A stretch of DNA of 64,000 bases from Myxococcales bacterium (GTDB lineage: Bacteria; Myxococcota_A; UBA796; GCA-2862545), in NCBI GenBank assembly GCA_019634415.1, contig JAHQVJ010000013.1, positions 62,001 to 126,000 on the forward strand. Direction: 5' to 3'. How positions within the stretch are numbered: the first letter of the stretch is position 1; every line of letters begins with the position of its first letter. Below, in pieces: positions 33,628-42,520 of the stretch. Under the pieces are notes generated by a model. That model did not search any database, was not told the DNA's origin, and saw nothing but the letters and a program-made list of their open reading frames with translations. The position numbers were made by a program, and so were the translations under genes.

Positions 33628-36600
33628 TCAGTTGTCCGAGCGAGGGCGCTGGCGGATGATCGCCGTGGGGATGTCGTCGATGTCCACGGTGGTGAGCGGG
33701 GGATCGGCTCGAGCCGTCTCTGCGTCCGCCACGTCCTCGTCGTAGGGCTCCTGCGAGAAGGTGGAGGTGGGGGTGGGGGCCTCGTCGTGGAAGCGAGCGG
33801 AGCGCACCTGCTTGAGCAGGGTCAGCACCTCGTTCGACGACTGTGGACCTCGTCCTTGGGTCGCCGCGTCCAGGGCCTTCGCTGCACGGACGATCCGGCG
33901 CTCCAGCTGCTCGATGTCGTGCTTCGACACGTCGCCGTACCCGCTGCGCAGCTGGGCGGCGGCGTCGCTCGCGGCATTGGCCGACTCGATGGCCCGGCGG
34001 GCGTGCCAGGCCAGATCTTCGGCGGGATCGGCGCTCAGCACCTCGCTCGCTCGCGCCACCATGGCCCGAGAGGCGGCGCCAGCGACCTCGAGCGCCCGCA
34101 CCAGGTCGTCGTCGAGCTTGCGCTCCCGATGGGTCACCGCCCCGCGCACCGTCATGAGCACGTCCTGCGACCGGCGCAGGGCGTTGCGGATGGTGGCCAT
34201 GGCCGCGTCGACGCCTGCCACGTCACCGATCTCGGCGGCGCCGCGCGCAGCGGTGGCAGCCGCCTGGGCCTCCGTCTTCGCGGTCTGCGCCTCCTGCAGC
34301 TGCTCGGGGGTGGCCGCCAGCGTGCTCGTCTCGCGGTTGGCCGACTCCAGCCGCTGCAGCAGCTCCGCCAGCGGCTCCAGGCGACCCTGCGCCGTGTCGC
34401 GCATGGACTGACGCCACTCGGCGATCGCGGTGGTCAGCGCGTCGCGTGCCGCCAGGGCGCGCGCCGCGGCCTTCGCGGCCCGCTCCGCGTGCTCGGTGGC
34501 CTCCTCCACCGACGTCGCCCGCTCTGCGGCCGCCACCGCCTCGTGCACCTCGGTGGACAGCGACCACACCTCGTCGGTCATGGCCACGCAGTCGGGGGGC
34601 GCGCCATCGGGCAGCTCCAGCGGAGCGGCGTCGGCCACGAGCTGGTGGGCGCGGGTGGCGGTGGCCTTGGCGCGTGCGAGCTGCAGCGACGTCTGAGCGC
34701 GCTTCGCCTGGTCCTCCGCTACGTCGGCTGCGGCCTCCGCCGCGTCCGGATCCAGGGTGCCCTCGGCGTGCAGCGCGGCCTCGTCGGCGGCTTCGCTGTG
34801 CTCCCGCACGGTGGGGTGGTCGAGGTGCTCGAGGGCCGCCCGTGCACGCTCGGCGGCGGCCTGGGCGCGCAGTCGCGCGTGGCGACACCGCTCCACCGCC
34901 TCGGTGGCGGCCTTCTCGGCGGCCACGGCGGCGGCTTCCACCCGGATGGCGGTGGTCTCGATCTCCGCCAGCGACGCGCTGTCGGCGACCTCCTTGGCGG
35001 CTGCCACGGCGATGTCGATCTGAGCGTCCACCTCGCTGCCCTGGGCCACGTTCAGCGCGGCACGGGCGCGCTTCAGGGCGCTGCGCACCCGCTCGTGGCC
35101 AGCCTCCACGGCACCCCGGTGGTCGGCCACCGCCTGCTCCGCCTCCCGCGCGGCAGCTTCCGCCCGATCCGCTGCGGCGTTGGCCACCACCGGATCGCCT
35201 GCGGTCTCGGCCTCCGCCGCAGCAGCCTTGGCGGCAGCGACCACGTTGCGGATCCGGGGCAGATCGCAGTCCACGAGCGCAGCCTCGGCTTGAGCCACCC
35301 CCCGCTGGGCGCGACGACGTGCGGCTGCGCGCGCCTCGGCCGCCTCCTCGGCGGCGGCGCGGGCCTGCTTGGCGGCGGCGACGGCCTGGTTCGCCTGCAG
35401 CTCCGCCGCCTCGGGCTCCACCGCCTCGCTGGCGCGGGCAGCCGCCTGGCGCGCCTGCTCCACGAGCTCCCGCACCTCGGCACTCCCCGTGATGCGCAGG
35501 GCGTCCTCGGCGCGCCTCACGGAGTCCAGGGCCAGCGACCGCATCCGATCCACACGCTCCTTGCGCCCTCGCAGCGCGGCCTCGGCGTTGTCCGCCGCTT
35601 GCTCGGCGCGGGCGGCGCCGCGCTCCGCCGTGGGCAGATCCTCGGTGTTCACGGCCTGGCGCACGCCGGCGCGCGCGTCCTTGAGGCAGGCGCGAATCGA
35701 CTCGAGATCGGCCTCCCACAGCGCCTTCTCGGTGCGCTTGAGAGCCTCGCGCGCTCGGGTGCGGCACACGTCGAGCTTCGAGACCTGCGCCGCCAGCGCG
35801 TCACGCGCCCGATCCGCCGCGGCCTCGGCCCGCCGGGCGGCCTGGTCGGCCAGCGCCGGATCCGTCGCGGCGATGGCATCGTCGGCAGCGCTGCGGGCCT
35901 CCGCCACGGCCTCGGCCACCGACGGCAAGGGTGGATCCGTCAGGTGCTCCTCGGCCCGATTGCGCGCCACCGCGGCGCGCGCCTGTGCATCCTCCAGCGA
36001 CTTGCGCTGGTTCTCCACGGCCTCCAGCGCGGCCTCCAGGGCGGCCTCCGCCCGTGCGGCAGCCTCCTCGGCATCCGCGGGGGAGCTGGCCTTCAGGGCC
36101 TCGGAGGCGGCGCGCTGTCCGGTGTGGGTGAGGGACTGCAGTGCGGGGCCGGTGGGGCCCGAGCCGTCCATGGAGCCCAGGCGGTTGGCGGCCTGGGTGG
36201 CCCGATGACGCGCCACCTCGATGGCGCCCTCGATGACGGCCTGGGCATCGTCGGCGGCGGCCTCGGCGGCCTCCACCGCCGCGGTGGCCTCGCCGATGGC
36301 GGTGGCGGAGCCCACCCGCTCGGCCGCAGCGCGCGCCGCGGTGGCCTGTGCGCGGACTCGGGGGTTCTCGAGCTGCTCGACGGCCACGTTGGAGCGGTGC
36401 ACGGCGGCGGCGGCGCGCTCTCGAAGGAGGGCGAGCTGCTTGCGGGTGTCGCGCTCCCTCGCGGCGTGGACCGCGGCCAGGGCCTTCTCGGCTTCGTCTG
36501 CGGCGGCCGTCGCTGCGGTGGGGTCGTCTGCGGCCTCCGTCTGCAGGTAGGCGGCGCGCGTCAGCTCCACCGCATTGCGGACGGCCTCGCTCCCCGTGTC

Positions 36601-39600
36601 GCGCAGCACGGCTTCGGCCTGCTCGAGCGCCGCCTGGGCACGCGCGACGGCGTCGTCGTGTGCCGAACGCTGGTTCTGTGCGTGGTGCACGGCGCGATCT
36701 GCGGCTTCCTCGGCGCGCTGGGCCGCCTCCTCGGCGTCGTCGGGGGTCACGCTGGCGGCCGCCTGCAGCGCGGCCTCCTTGGCCGCCTCCACGGCGGCAG
36801 CGACCTCGGGGTGATCGGAGTCTCCGAGGGCCTCGACGGCGCGTGCGGCCGCCAAGCGAGCCTGCTCCTTGGCCTGGCGGCGGCGATCGTGCACGGACTC
36901 GGCCACCTCGTGGGCCGTGCGTGCCGCGGTGCGCGCCTCCTCCAGCGCGGACTGGGCAGCCTCCACGCCCGAGGCGTTCCGCACCAGCTCGACGGCCTTC
37001 GCCACCGTCTCCAGCGCCTCGGCGAGCACGGGGATCGAGGACAGCCCCTCGCCCGAGGGCGGCGCCGCTCCCGGCGAGAGTGCGCCCAGCTGGAGCGCGC
37101 CCGCGAGGATCTCCTCCGCCTGGTGCCGCAAGGCGTCCACCTCGCCCACGTGGAGGTTGGCCGCCTCGCGGGCGGCGTCCGCCTCGCGCACGGCGGCGTC
37201 GGCGGCCTCGATCGTGGCCTGCAGGCCCTCCGCCGTCTCCGCGGCGGCCACGGCGTCGCGGCAGGCCGCCACGCGCGCCCGTACGTCGTTGCTACCTGCC
37301 ATGTCGAGGGCGCGTGAGGCGCGGGCCAGCGCCGCGGAGGCGCGCCCCACCTCGGCGCTGCGCGCGGCGGCTTCGGCCCGCTCGGCAGCCACCACCGCCA
37401 GCGCATGGGAGGTGGCCTTCGAGGCCTCCTGGCAGGCCTCCTCGGCAGCGTCGGCCTGCTGCCGCGAGTCGGGGTGCTCCGACGCGCGCATGCGCGCGTG
37501 CTCGGCGGCACGCACCGCTCGGCTGCGCACCTCGTCGAGTAGGGTGGCGGCGGCCTCGCGCGCCCGCTGCACGGCCTGCTGACTGCGCTCGAGGGCAGCC
37601 TGGGCCTCGCTCAGGTCTGCGGCCACGGCGACGGCCTCGGCGGCCTCCGAGGCGGCATGGACCTCGGCGCGGACCTGCGTCAGGGGGACCGTGGCGAGGA
37701 TCTCGTCGGCCTCGTGGCGGGTGGCCTGTGCGGCCTGCCGCAGCGACTGCAGATCGCCCAGGGTCTGCCGAGCGGCCTCGTGGGCCGCATCGGCGGCCTG
37801 CTGCGCCTCGGAGGTGGCGAGCTTCGCTGCCTCGACGTCGCTGGCCGACTTGGCGGCGGCCGCCGCCGTGTTCGCCTTGCTCACCCAGTCTCGGACTGCG
37901 TCGGTGTCGGCCTCGATCAGGGCCTGCTCGGCTCGGGCGGCGTGCTGCACGGCGCGGTCCTGCAGCTCGTGGAGCTGGACCTCCGACGACGTGCGGACCT
38001 CGATGGCCACGTTGTGGGCTGCGTCCGCCCTCTCCCGAGCGCGGAGCACGGCCACCTCGGCGGCCTCCGGATCCGAGGCCTCGGCTACGAGGGCTGCCGC
38101 ATCGCGGGCGGCCTGCACGGCCTCGACGACCTCGGGGGTGGTGGCGATCTCGAGGGCCTTCTCGGCTCGGACCACCGCACCCCGCGCCTGGGCCATCGAC
38201 GCGCGCAGCGCCTGGGCGCTCGCCTGACTCTCCGCCTCCGCTTCTGCAGCCATCTCCGAGACGGCCGCCTTCAGCGACGCGAGCGCCGCCTCGGCGTCGG
38301 GGCCGCCGCGACGCACGCCGTCGGCCCAGTCCTGCAGCCGCTGTCGCCGTGGATCCGAGGGATCGAGGGAGCCAGCGGCCCGCGCGACGAGCTCGTCGGC
38401 CTCTTGCCCGCTGGCGTCTCGGCTCGAGCGGACCTCCTCCACCAGGCCGAGCACCCGCGCGGCCATCACCTCGGCGGACTTGGCGGCGGCCGTGGCCTGC
38501 TCCGGGCGACGCGCCGACTCGGCGTCGCGCACGGTGGCCTGCAGTGCCTCGATCGCCTGCGTGACGGCGGGATCGTAGACCCCGCGCGCCGCCTCGATCA
38601 CGCCCTCCAGGGCGGCCTTGGCCTGCGCACCGGCCTCGTCACGCTCCTTGGTCAGCCGGGTGGCCGCCTCGTGGGCTGCGTCTGCGGCACGTCGTGCCTC
38701 CTCGGCGTGGCCCTCGGCCTCTGCCGGGGCCCCGGCGGCGGCGAGTGCGGCCTGCCGTGCCGTCTGTGCATGGGTCAGCACCTCGTCGTGGGCCACCTCT
38801 CGGGCGGCCGCTGCCGCACGGTCGGCCTCGGTCTGTGCGCGCAGGACGTGTGCTTCGTCCTCCTGCCGCTTCGCTTGGGCGGCGGAGCGCGCTTCCTCCG
38901 CCACCTCCTGGGCGCTGGCCGCGCGCTGGGCCGCTTCCTCGGCCTGCTCTGGGGTCTCGGCCGTCTGGGCGGCGGCCACCGCGGAGGTGGCAGCCTCGAG
39001 CTGCTCGGTCAGATCCGGGGTGTCGGGCAGATCGGCCACCGCCTGGATGCGAGCCGCCGCCTCCACGGCCTCCCGCACCGCCCGGCCCTGGCGCGCCAGC
39101 GGCTCCAGGGTCTCGGTGAGGATCGTGCGCATCTGCACCAGTGCGGCCTCTTGCTCCGCCGGATCGCGGCCCTCGCTGGCCCGTGTGGCGGCCTCGGTGG
39201 CGGCGTGGGCGGCTTCGGTGGCGGGCTCGCGGTGGCGCTCCACGGCACTCGCCTCGTCGCACAGACGCTGTGCCTCCACCATCCCGAGGCGCCCCTGTGC
39301 GGCGTGGCGCTCGATGGTGTCGGTGTGGTGCTGCAGGGTGAGCTGTGCGGCGCGCTCCAGGGCCTCACGGGCAGTGGAGGCGGAGGCCTTGACCGTCTCG
39401 GAGGCGGCCTGGGCGCGCGCGAGGGCCTCCTTGGCCCGCTCGCCGTCGGGTGCCTTCGCCGCTTGCTCTGCGGCCTCGGTGGCCTCGGTGGCCTTGGCCT
39501 TGGCCTCGGCCACCGCTTGCTGCGCCTCCTCGACCGCCCGATCCACCTCCTCGCTGCCGGGCTCCACGCGCTCCATCGCCCCGCGCACGAATGCATCGAG

Positions 39601-40593
39601 GGAGGTCAGTGCTGCGTCGGCGCGCACCGCCGCCGCCGAGGCCCGTCGGCCCGCCTCGTCCCGCTCCGTGTCCGGGGGGAGGAGGTCCTGCAGCCGGAAT
39701 CCCGAGGGGAGCTCGTCCTCTACGTCGGACAGGTACTCCTGGGCTCGTTGCACCAGGTCGCGCAGGGAGGAGCCCTCGGCCTGACGTGCCGCGGCACGGG
39801 CGCGGGCCACCAGTCCGTCGAGGTGCTGCGCTCGCTGGGACGGATCGCCGCTCAACACGCCCTCGAGCAGGGTGCGCAAGGGCAGGGGAAGCTCCGTCAG
39901 CTCCGCCGACGCCGTGCCCGCCTTGGCCGCGGCGAGCACGTCGGCGCTGCGCCCCAGGTACACCGGTCGTCCGGTGGCGAGCTCCGCCACGATGAGGGCC
40001 AGGCCGAACAGGTCGCTCGTGACGTCCTCGGGATCCGACGTGAGGCGCTCCGGAGGGCAGTAGCGCAGGGAGTCGAGGGAGGGCGGCGTGCTCGCATCGG
40101 CGTGGAACGCCTCGACGTCGAGCATGGGCAGGCCGTAGCCCAACACCACCACGCCCCCGTCGTCGGTGACCGCAAGGCGCAAGGGGCTCAGGGAGCCGTG
40201 GTTGGCCAGTCCGCGTGCCCGCGCTGCCTGGGCTGCGTCGATCAGGGCGCGACTCGCCTGGGCGAACAGCTCCAGCGCAGCCCGTGCCCCCGTGCCGCCT
40301 TCCTCCGCGTAGACCCCCACCAGCTCCCGCACGGTCCGCACGGATCCGGTTCGGTACACCACGATGCTCGGCAACGACGCCACCAAGGGTGCGATCCCGT
40401 CCACCATCGGCAGCTCGAGGAAGTCGCGCATGGTGGCGGCACCCGTCGAGAACAGGTCCGCGTGCCGGAAGTCGTCGTGGTAGACCACCGCGACGAACGT
40501 GTCGCCGTCGTGCTCGAGTTCCACCAGGTCGGAGATGACTCCCCGCACCCGCCGCCGCGTGGGCGTCATCTGCTCGAATCGGGCCGTGTTCAC
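33628..40593 (-). CDS. Giant pseudokinase-like protein with a very long Ala/Glu-rich coiled-coil repeat region (2321 aa)
   Basis: N-terminal kinase-like fold with degenerate HGSLSPLRL and GYG in place of HRD/DFG; about 2000 residues of imperfect repeats follow. GTG start. Confidence 0.75.
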   Translation of the reverse strand: MNTARFEQMTPTRRRVRGVISDLVELEHDGDTFVAVVYHDDFRHADLFSTGAATMRDFLELPMVDGIAPLVASLPSIVVYRTGSVRTVRELVGVYAEEGGTGARAALELFAQASRALIDAAQAARARGLANHGSLSPLRLAVTDDGGVVVLGYGLPMLDVEAFHADASTPPSLDSLRYCPPERLTSDPEDVTSDLFGLALIVAELATGRPVYLGRSADVLAAAKAGTASAELTELPLPLRTLLEGVLSGDPSQRAQHLDGLVARARAAARQAEGSSLRDLVQRAQEYLSDVEDELPSGFRLQDLLPPDTERDEAGRRASAAAVRADAALTSLDAFVRGAMERVEPGSEEVDRAVEEAQQAVAEAKAKATEATEAAEQAAKAPDGERAKEALARAQAASETVKASASTAREALERAAQLTLQHHTDTIERHAAQGRLGMVEAQRLCDEASAVERHREPATEAAHAATEAATRASEGRDPAEQEAALVQMRTILTETLEPLARQGRAVREAVEAAARIQAVADLPDTPDLTEQLEAATSAVAAAQTAETPEQAEEAAQRAASAQEVAEEARSAAQAKRQEDEAHVLRAQTEADRAAAAAREVAHDEVLTHAQTARQAALAAAGAPAEAEGHAEEARRAADAAHEAATRLTKERDEAGAQAKAALEGVIEAARGVYDPAVTQAIEALQATVRDAESARRPEQATAAAKSAEVMAARVLGLVEEVRSSRDASGQEADELVARAAGSLDPSDPRRQRLQDWADGVRRGGPDAEAALASLKAAVSEMAAEAEAESQASAQALRASMAQARGAVVRAEKALEIATTPEVVEAVQAARDAAALVAEASDPEAAEVAVLRARERADAAHNVAIEVRTSSEVQLHELQDRAVQHAARAEQALIEADTDAVRDWVSKANTAAAAAKSASDVEAAKLATSEAQQAADAAHEAARQTLGDLQSLRQAAQATRHEADEILATVPLTQVRAEVHAASEAAEAVAVAADLSEAQAALERSQQAVQRAREAAATLLDEVRSRAVRAAEHARMRASEHPDSRQQADAAEEACQEASKATSHALAVVAAERAEAAARSAEVGRASAALARASRALDMAGSNDVRARVAACRDAVAAAETAEGLQATIEAADAAVREADAAREAANLHVGEVDALRHQAEEILAGALQLGALSPGAAPPSGEGLSSIPVLAEALETVAKAVELVRNASGVEAAQSALEEARTAARTAHEVAESVHDRRRQAKEQARLAAARAVEALGDSDHPEVAAAVEAAKEAALQAAASVTPDDAEEAAQRAEEAADRAVHHAQNQRSAHDDAVARAQAALEQAEAVLRDTGSEAVRNAVELTRAAYLQTEAADDPTAATAAADEAEKALAAVHAARERDTRKQLALLRERAAAAVHRSNVAVEQLENPRVRAQATAARAAAERVGSATAIGEATAAVEAAEAAADDAQAVIEGAIEVARHRATQAANRLGSMDGSGPTGPALQSLTHTGQRAASEALKASSPADAEEAAARAEAALEAALEAVENQRKSLEDAQARAAVARNRAEEHLTDPPLPSVAEAVAEARSAADDAIAATDPALADQAARRAEAAADRARDALAAQVSKLDVCRTRAREALKRTEKALWEADLESIRACLKDARAGVRQAVNTEDLPTAERGAARAEQAADNAEAALRGRKERVDRMRSLALDSVRRAEDALRITGSAEVRELVEQARQAAARASEAVEPEAAELQANQAVAAAKQARAAAEEAAEARAAARRRAQRGVAQAEAALVDCDLPRIRNVVAAAKAAAAEAETAGDPVVANAAADRAEAAAREAEQAVADHRGAVEAGHERVRSALKRARAALNVAQGSEVDAQIDIAVAAAKEVADSASLAEIETTAIRVEAAAVAAEKAATEAVERCRHARLRAQAAAERARAALEHLDHPTVREHSEAADEAALHAEGTLDPDAAEAAADVAEDQAKRAQTSLQLARAKATATRAHQLVADAAPLELPDGAPPDCVAMTDEVWSLSTEVHEAVAAAERATSVEEATEHAERAAKAAARALAARDALTTAIAEWRQSMRDTAQGRLEPLAELLQRLESANRETSTLAATPEQLQEAQTAKTEAQAAATAARGAAEIGDVAGVDAAMATIRNALRRSQDVLMTVRGAVTHRERKLDDDLVRALEVAGAASRAMVARASEVLSADPAEDLAWHARRAIESANAASDAAAQLRSGYGDVSKHDIEQLERRIVRAAKALDAATQGRGPQSSNEVLTLLKQVRSARFHDEAPTPTSTFSQEPYDEDVADAETARADPPLTTVDIDDIPTAIIRQRPRSDN

Positions 40594-40632
40594 GCCTATG
40601 TCCCCTCGGTGTCGTCCACCTGTCTGCCCACC

Positions 40633-41499
40633 TTACTCCGGCTGCAGTTGGTCCACGTGCTCCATCAGCTTGTCGACGACCTCCGTAGCACCGAGGCGCG
40701 CTGCGAGGGGCCGAAGTTCGGGGCGAGGGCCCGTCCATCGCAGTGCGTCGATCTCGATCCGGAGCGCGAGGTCGGTGCGCAGGGTGGCCAGGTCTCGAAC
40801 CACCAGAGCCTCGGCGCGCCGCGCCTCGAGGGCCTCCGACAAGCGCGCGGCACCCCGCACGCGCGCCGTCCATTGGGTGGGATCGGAGGGGATGTTCTCG
40901 ATGCGCGGGTAGGTCGACAGCACGGCCGCCGCCGACTTGTCACCCCAGCCAGGCACGCCGGGCAGTCCGTCGGAGGGATCCCCTACGAGACCGGTGCGGT
41001 CCGGGATCTGCTCCGGTCGCACGCCGAAACGCTCCAGCAGCGCCGGCTCGTCGGTGATGCGGTCGCGGGTGCGATCCCGGAGCACCACGGACTGGCCGCG
41101 GATGCACTGCAGCAGGTCCTTGTCGGTGGTGCACAGGACCACCTGGTCCACCTGATCCGCGAGCAGGCGGGCGCCGGTGGCGAGGAGATCGTCGGCCTGG
41201 TTGCGGACCGCGGGCCACACCGTGAACCCCACCGCTCGCACGACCTCGAGGGCGAGGGCGCCTTGGCTACGCAGCAGCGCGTCGTCGCCGGTGTCGGCGC
41301 GTCGAGGTGGCGCCATGCGGTCGAAGGCCACCGCCACGTGGGTGGCGCCCTCCTTGCGGAGCAGACGGCTCGCGGTCCACAGCAGCGCGCGGGCAGCGCC
41401 GATCTGCCGTCCTTGCTCGTCGGTCGCGCGCGGTGCGCCGTGGAAGCAGCGAAACAGCTCCAGGGTGCCGTCCACCAGGTGCACCTGGCTCCGCGTCAC
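40633..41499 (-). CDS. 5'-3' exonuclease (PolA N-terminal / FEN-like)
   Basis: VHLVDGTLELFRCFHG, NQADDLLATGARL, TTDKDLLQCI, GDPSDGLPGVPGWGDKSAAAVL. Confidence 0.9.
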   Translation of the reverse strand: MTRSQVHLVDGTLELFRCFHGAPRATDEQGRQIGAARALLWTASRLLRKEGATHVAVAFDRMAPPRRADTGDDALLRSQGALALEVVRAVGFTVWPAVRNQADDLLATGARLLADQVDQVVLCTTDKDLLQCIRGQSVVLRDRTRDRITDEPALLERFGVRPEQIPDRTGLVGDPSDGLPGVPGWGDKSAAAVLSTYPRIENIPSDPTQWTARVRGAARLSEALEARRAEALVVRDLATLRTDLALRIEIDALRWTGPRPELRPLAARLGATEVVDKLMEHVDQLQPE

Positions 41500-42296
41500 T
41501 GCTCGTCGACGGAGGCGTGGTTCAGGGACCAGTCGTAGTCACCGAAGCGGTGTTTGCAGCCCTCTACGGCCGCCTGCTCCAGGCGCTTGCGCTTCTTGCC
41601 CCGTGCGAACTGCGAGGTGAGCGTGCACAGGTCCAGCCCCGCCGACAAGAACTGGAAGTCGCCTGCGAACCAGTCGAAGATCGGGCTGAAGACCACCACG
41701 TCGTCCTCGAAGTGCACGCCGCGCTCGTTGTCCATCACCCACCGCGCCATCTGCTGGTCGAGCTGAAGGCGCAGCAGGTCGCCGCGGGCCTTGTACAGCT
41801 CGTTGCGCATGGGCGGACAGGACCTCGAGGCGCAGTTCAGGGCAGCGTGGTCGCGGTAGTCCAGCTCGCGCTGGCGCACCCGCTCGTGCTCGATCTCCGA
41901 CAGCGACAGCCAGTCGTGGCCCAGCTTGAACTGCGTCTCCAGGAAGAAGGCGGCGCCATCCATGGGGATCAGGCGGCGAGGCTCCTGCACCGATGCCGGC
42001 CGGTCGCGCTCCAGCACCTGGTAGAGCACGAGCGCGTTGTAGGCGTTGAGGTAGCGGGCGTGCCAGTCGCGGGTGAGCTTGCCCTCCCAGTTGATCGGGT
42101 CCGCGAGCCACGCCACGTAGGCGTCGAGGGTGTCGCGACGTTGCTCGAGCCGGTCGTAGTCGACGTAGCCCTTCGCCGTCACCACCTCGCGCAGGGTTGC
42201 GCCCCAGTCCTCCTGGGCCGTCTCGTCCGGCACCACGTCCGGGGGACCCATGGACTGTCGGCAGCCGATGAGCGTGAGGAGCAGCCAGGCGGTCAC
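41496..42296 (-). CDS. DUF547-domain lipoprotein
   Basis: [23 protein letters not shown] motifs; GTG start overlaps the upstream small ORF stop. Confidence 0.8.
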   Translation of the reverse strand: MTAWLLLTLIGCRQSMGPPDVVPDETAQEDWGATLREVVTAKGYVDYDRLEQRRDTLDAYVAWLADPINWEGKLTRDWHARYLNAYNALVLYQVLERDRPASVQEPRRLIPMDGAAFFLETQFKLGHDWLSLSEIEHERVRQRELDYRDHAALNCASRSCPPMRNELYKARGDLLRLQLDQQMARWVMDNERGVHFEDDVVVFSPIFDWFAGDFQFLSAGLDLCTLTSQFARGKKRKRLEQAAVEGCKHRFGDYDWSLNHASVDEQ

Positions 42297-42436
42297 GGGG
42301 TCGCCTTCCCCTCGGCGGGGGTGTCGACCGTGAGGGGACGGATGGCCTGGCCGAAGTTGCCTTCGTACAGCCACCAGGTGGACGCCGCGGCGGTGAGCCC
42401 CGCCACCACCACAAAGGTCATGAGCCGTCTTCGCAT
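42293..42436 (-). CDS. Small single-TM protein (47 aa)
   Basis: Manual reading: [47 protein letters not shown]; stop overlaps the DUF547 GTG start. Below the ORF-track cutoff. Confidence 0.5.
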   Translation of the reverse strand: MRRRLMTFVVVAGLTAAASTWWLYEGNFGQAIRPLTVDTPAEGKATP

Positions 42437-42520
42437 GGGCGGATCGTACCACTCGGGCCCCGATCCGGCCCGCCGGAGATCTCGCCCTCGTCAGTGTTAG
42501 GGAGGGCGCCTGGAGTGCCC

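Noticed and set aside
33511-41538. Giant plus-strand ORFs of 1268 and 1293 aa opposite the 2321-aa gene
   Set aside because: Low-complexity shadow ORFs from the antisense of a GC-rich Ala/Glu repeat; Gly/Leu/His/Arg-rich with no recognisable domains.
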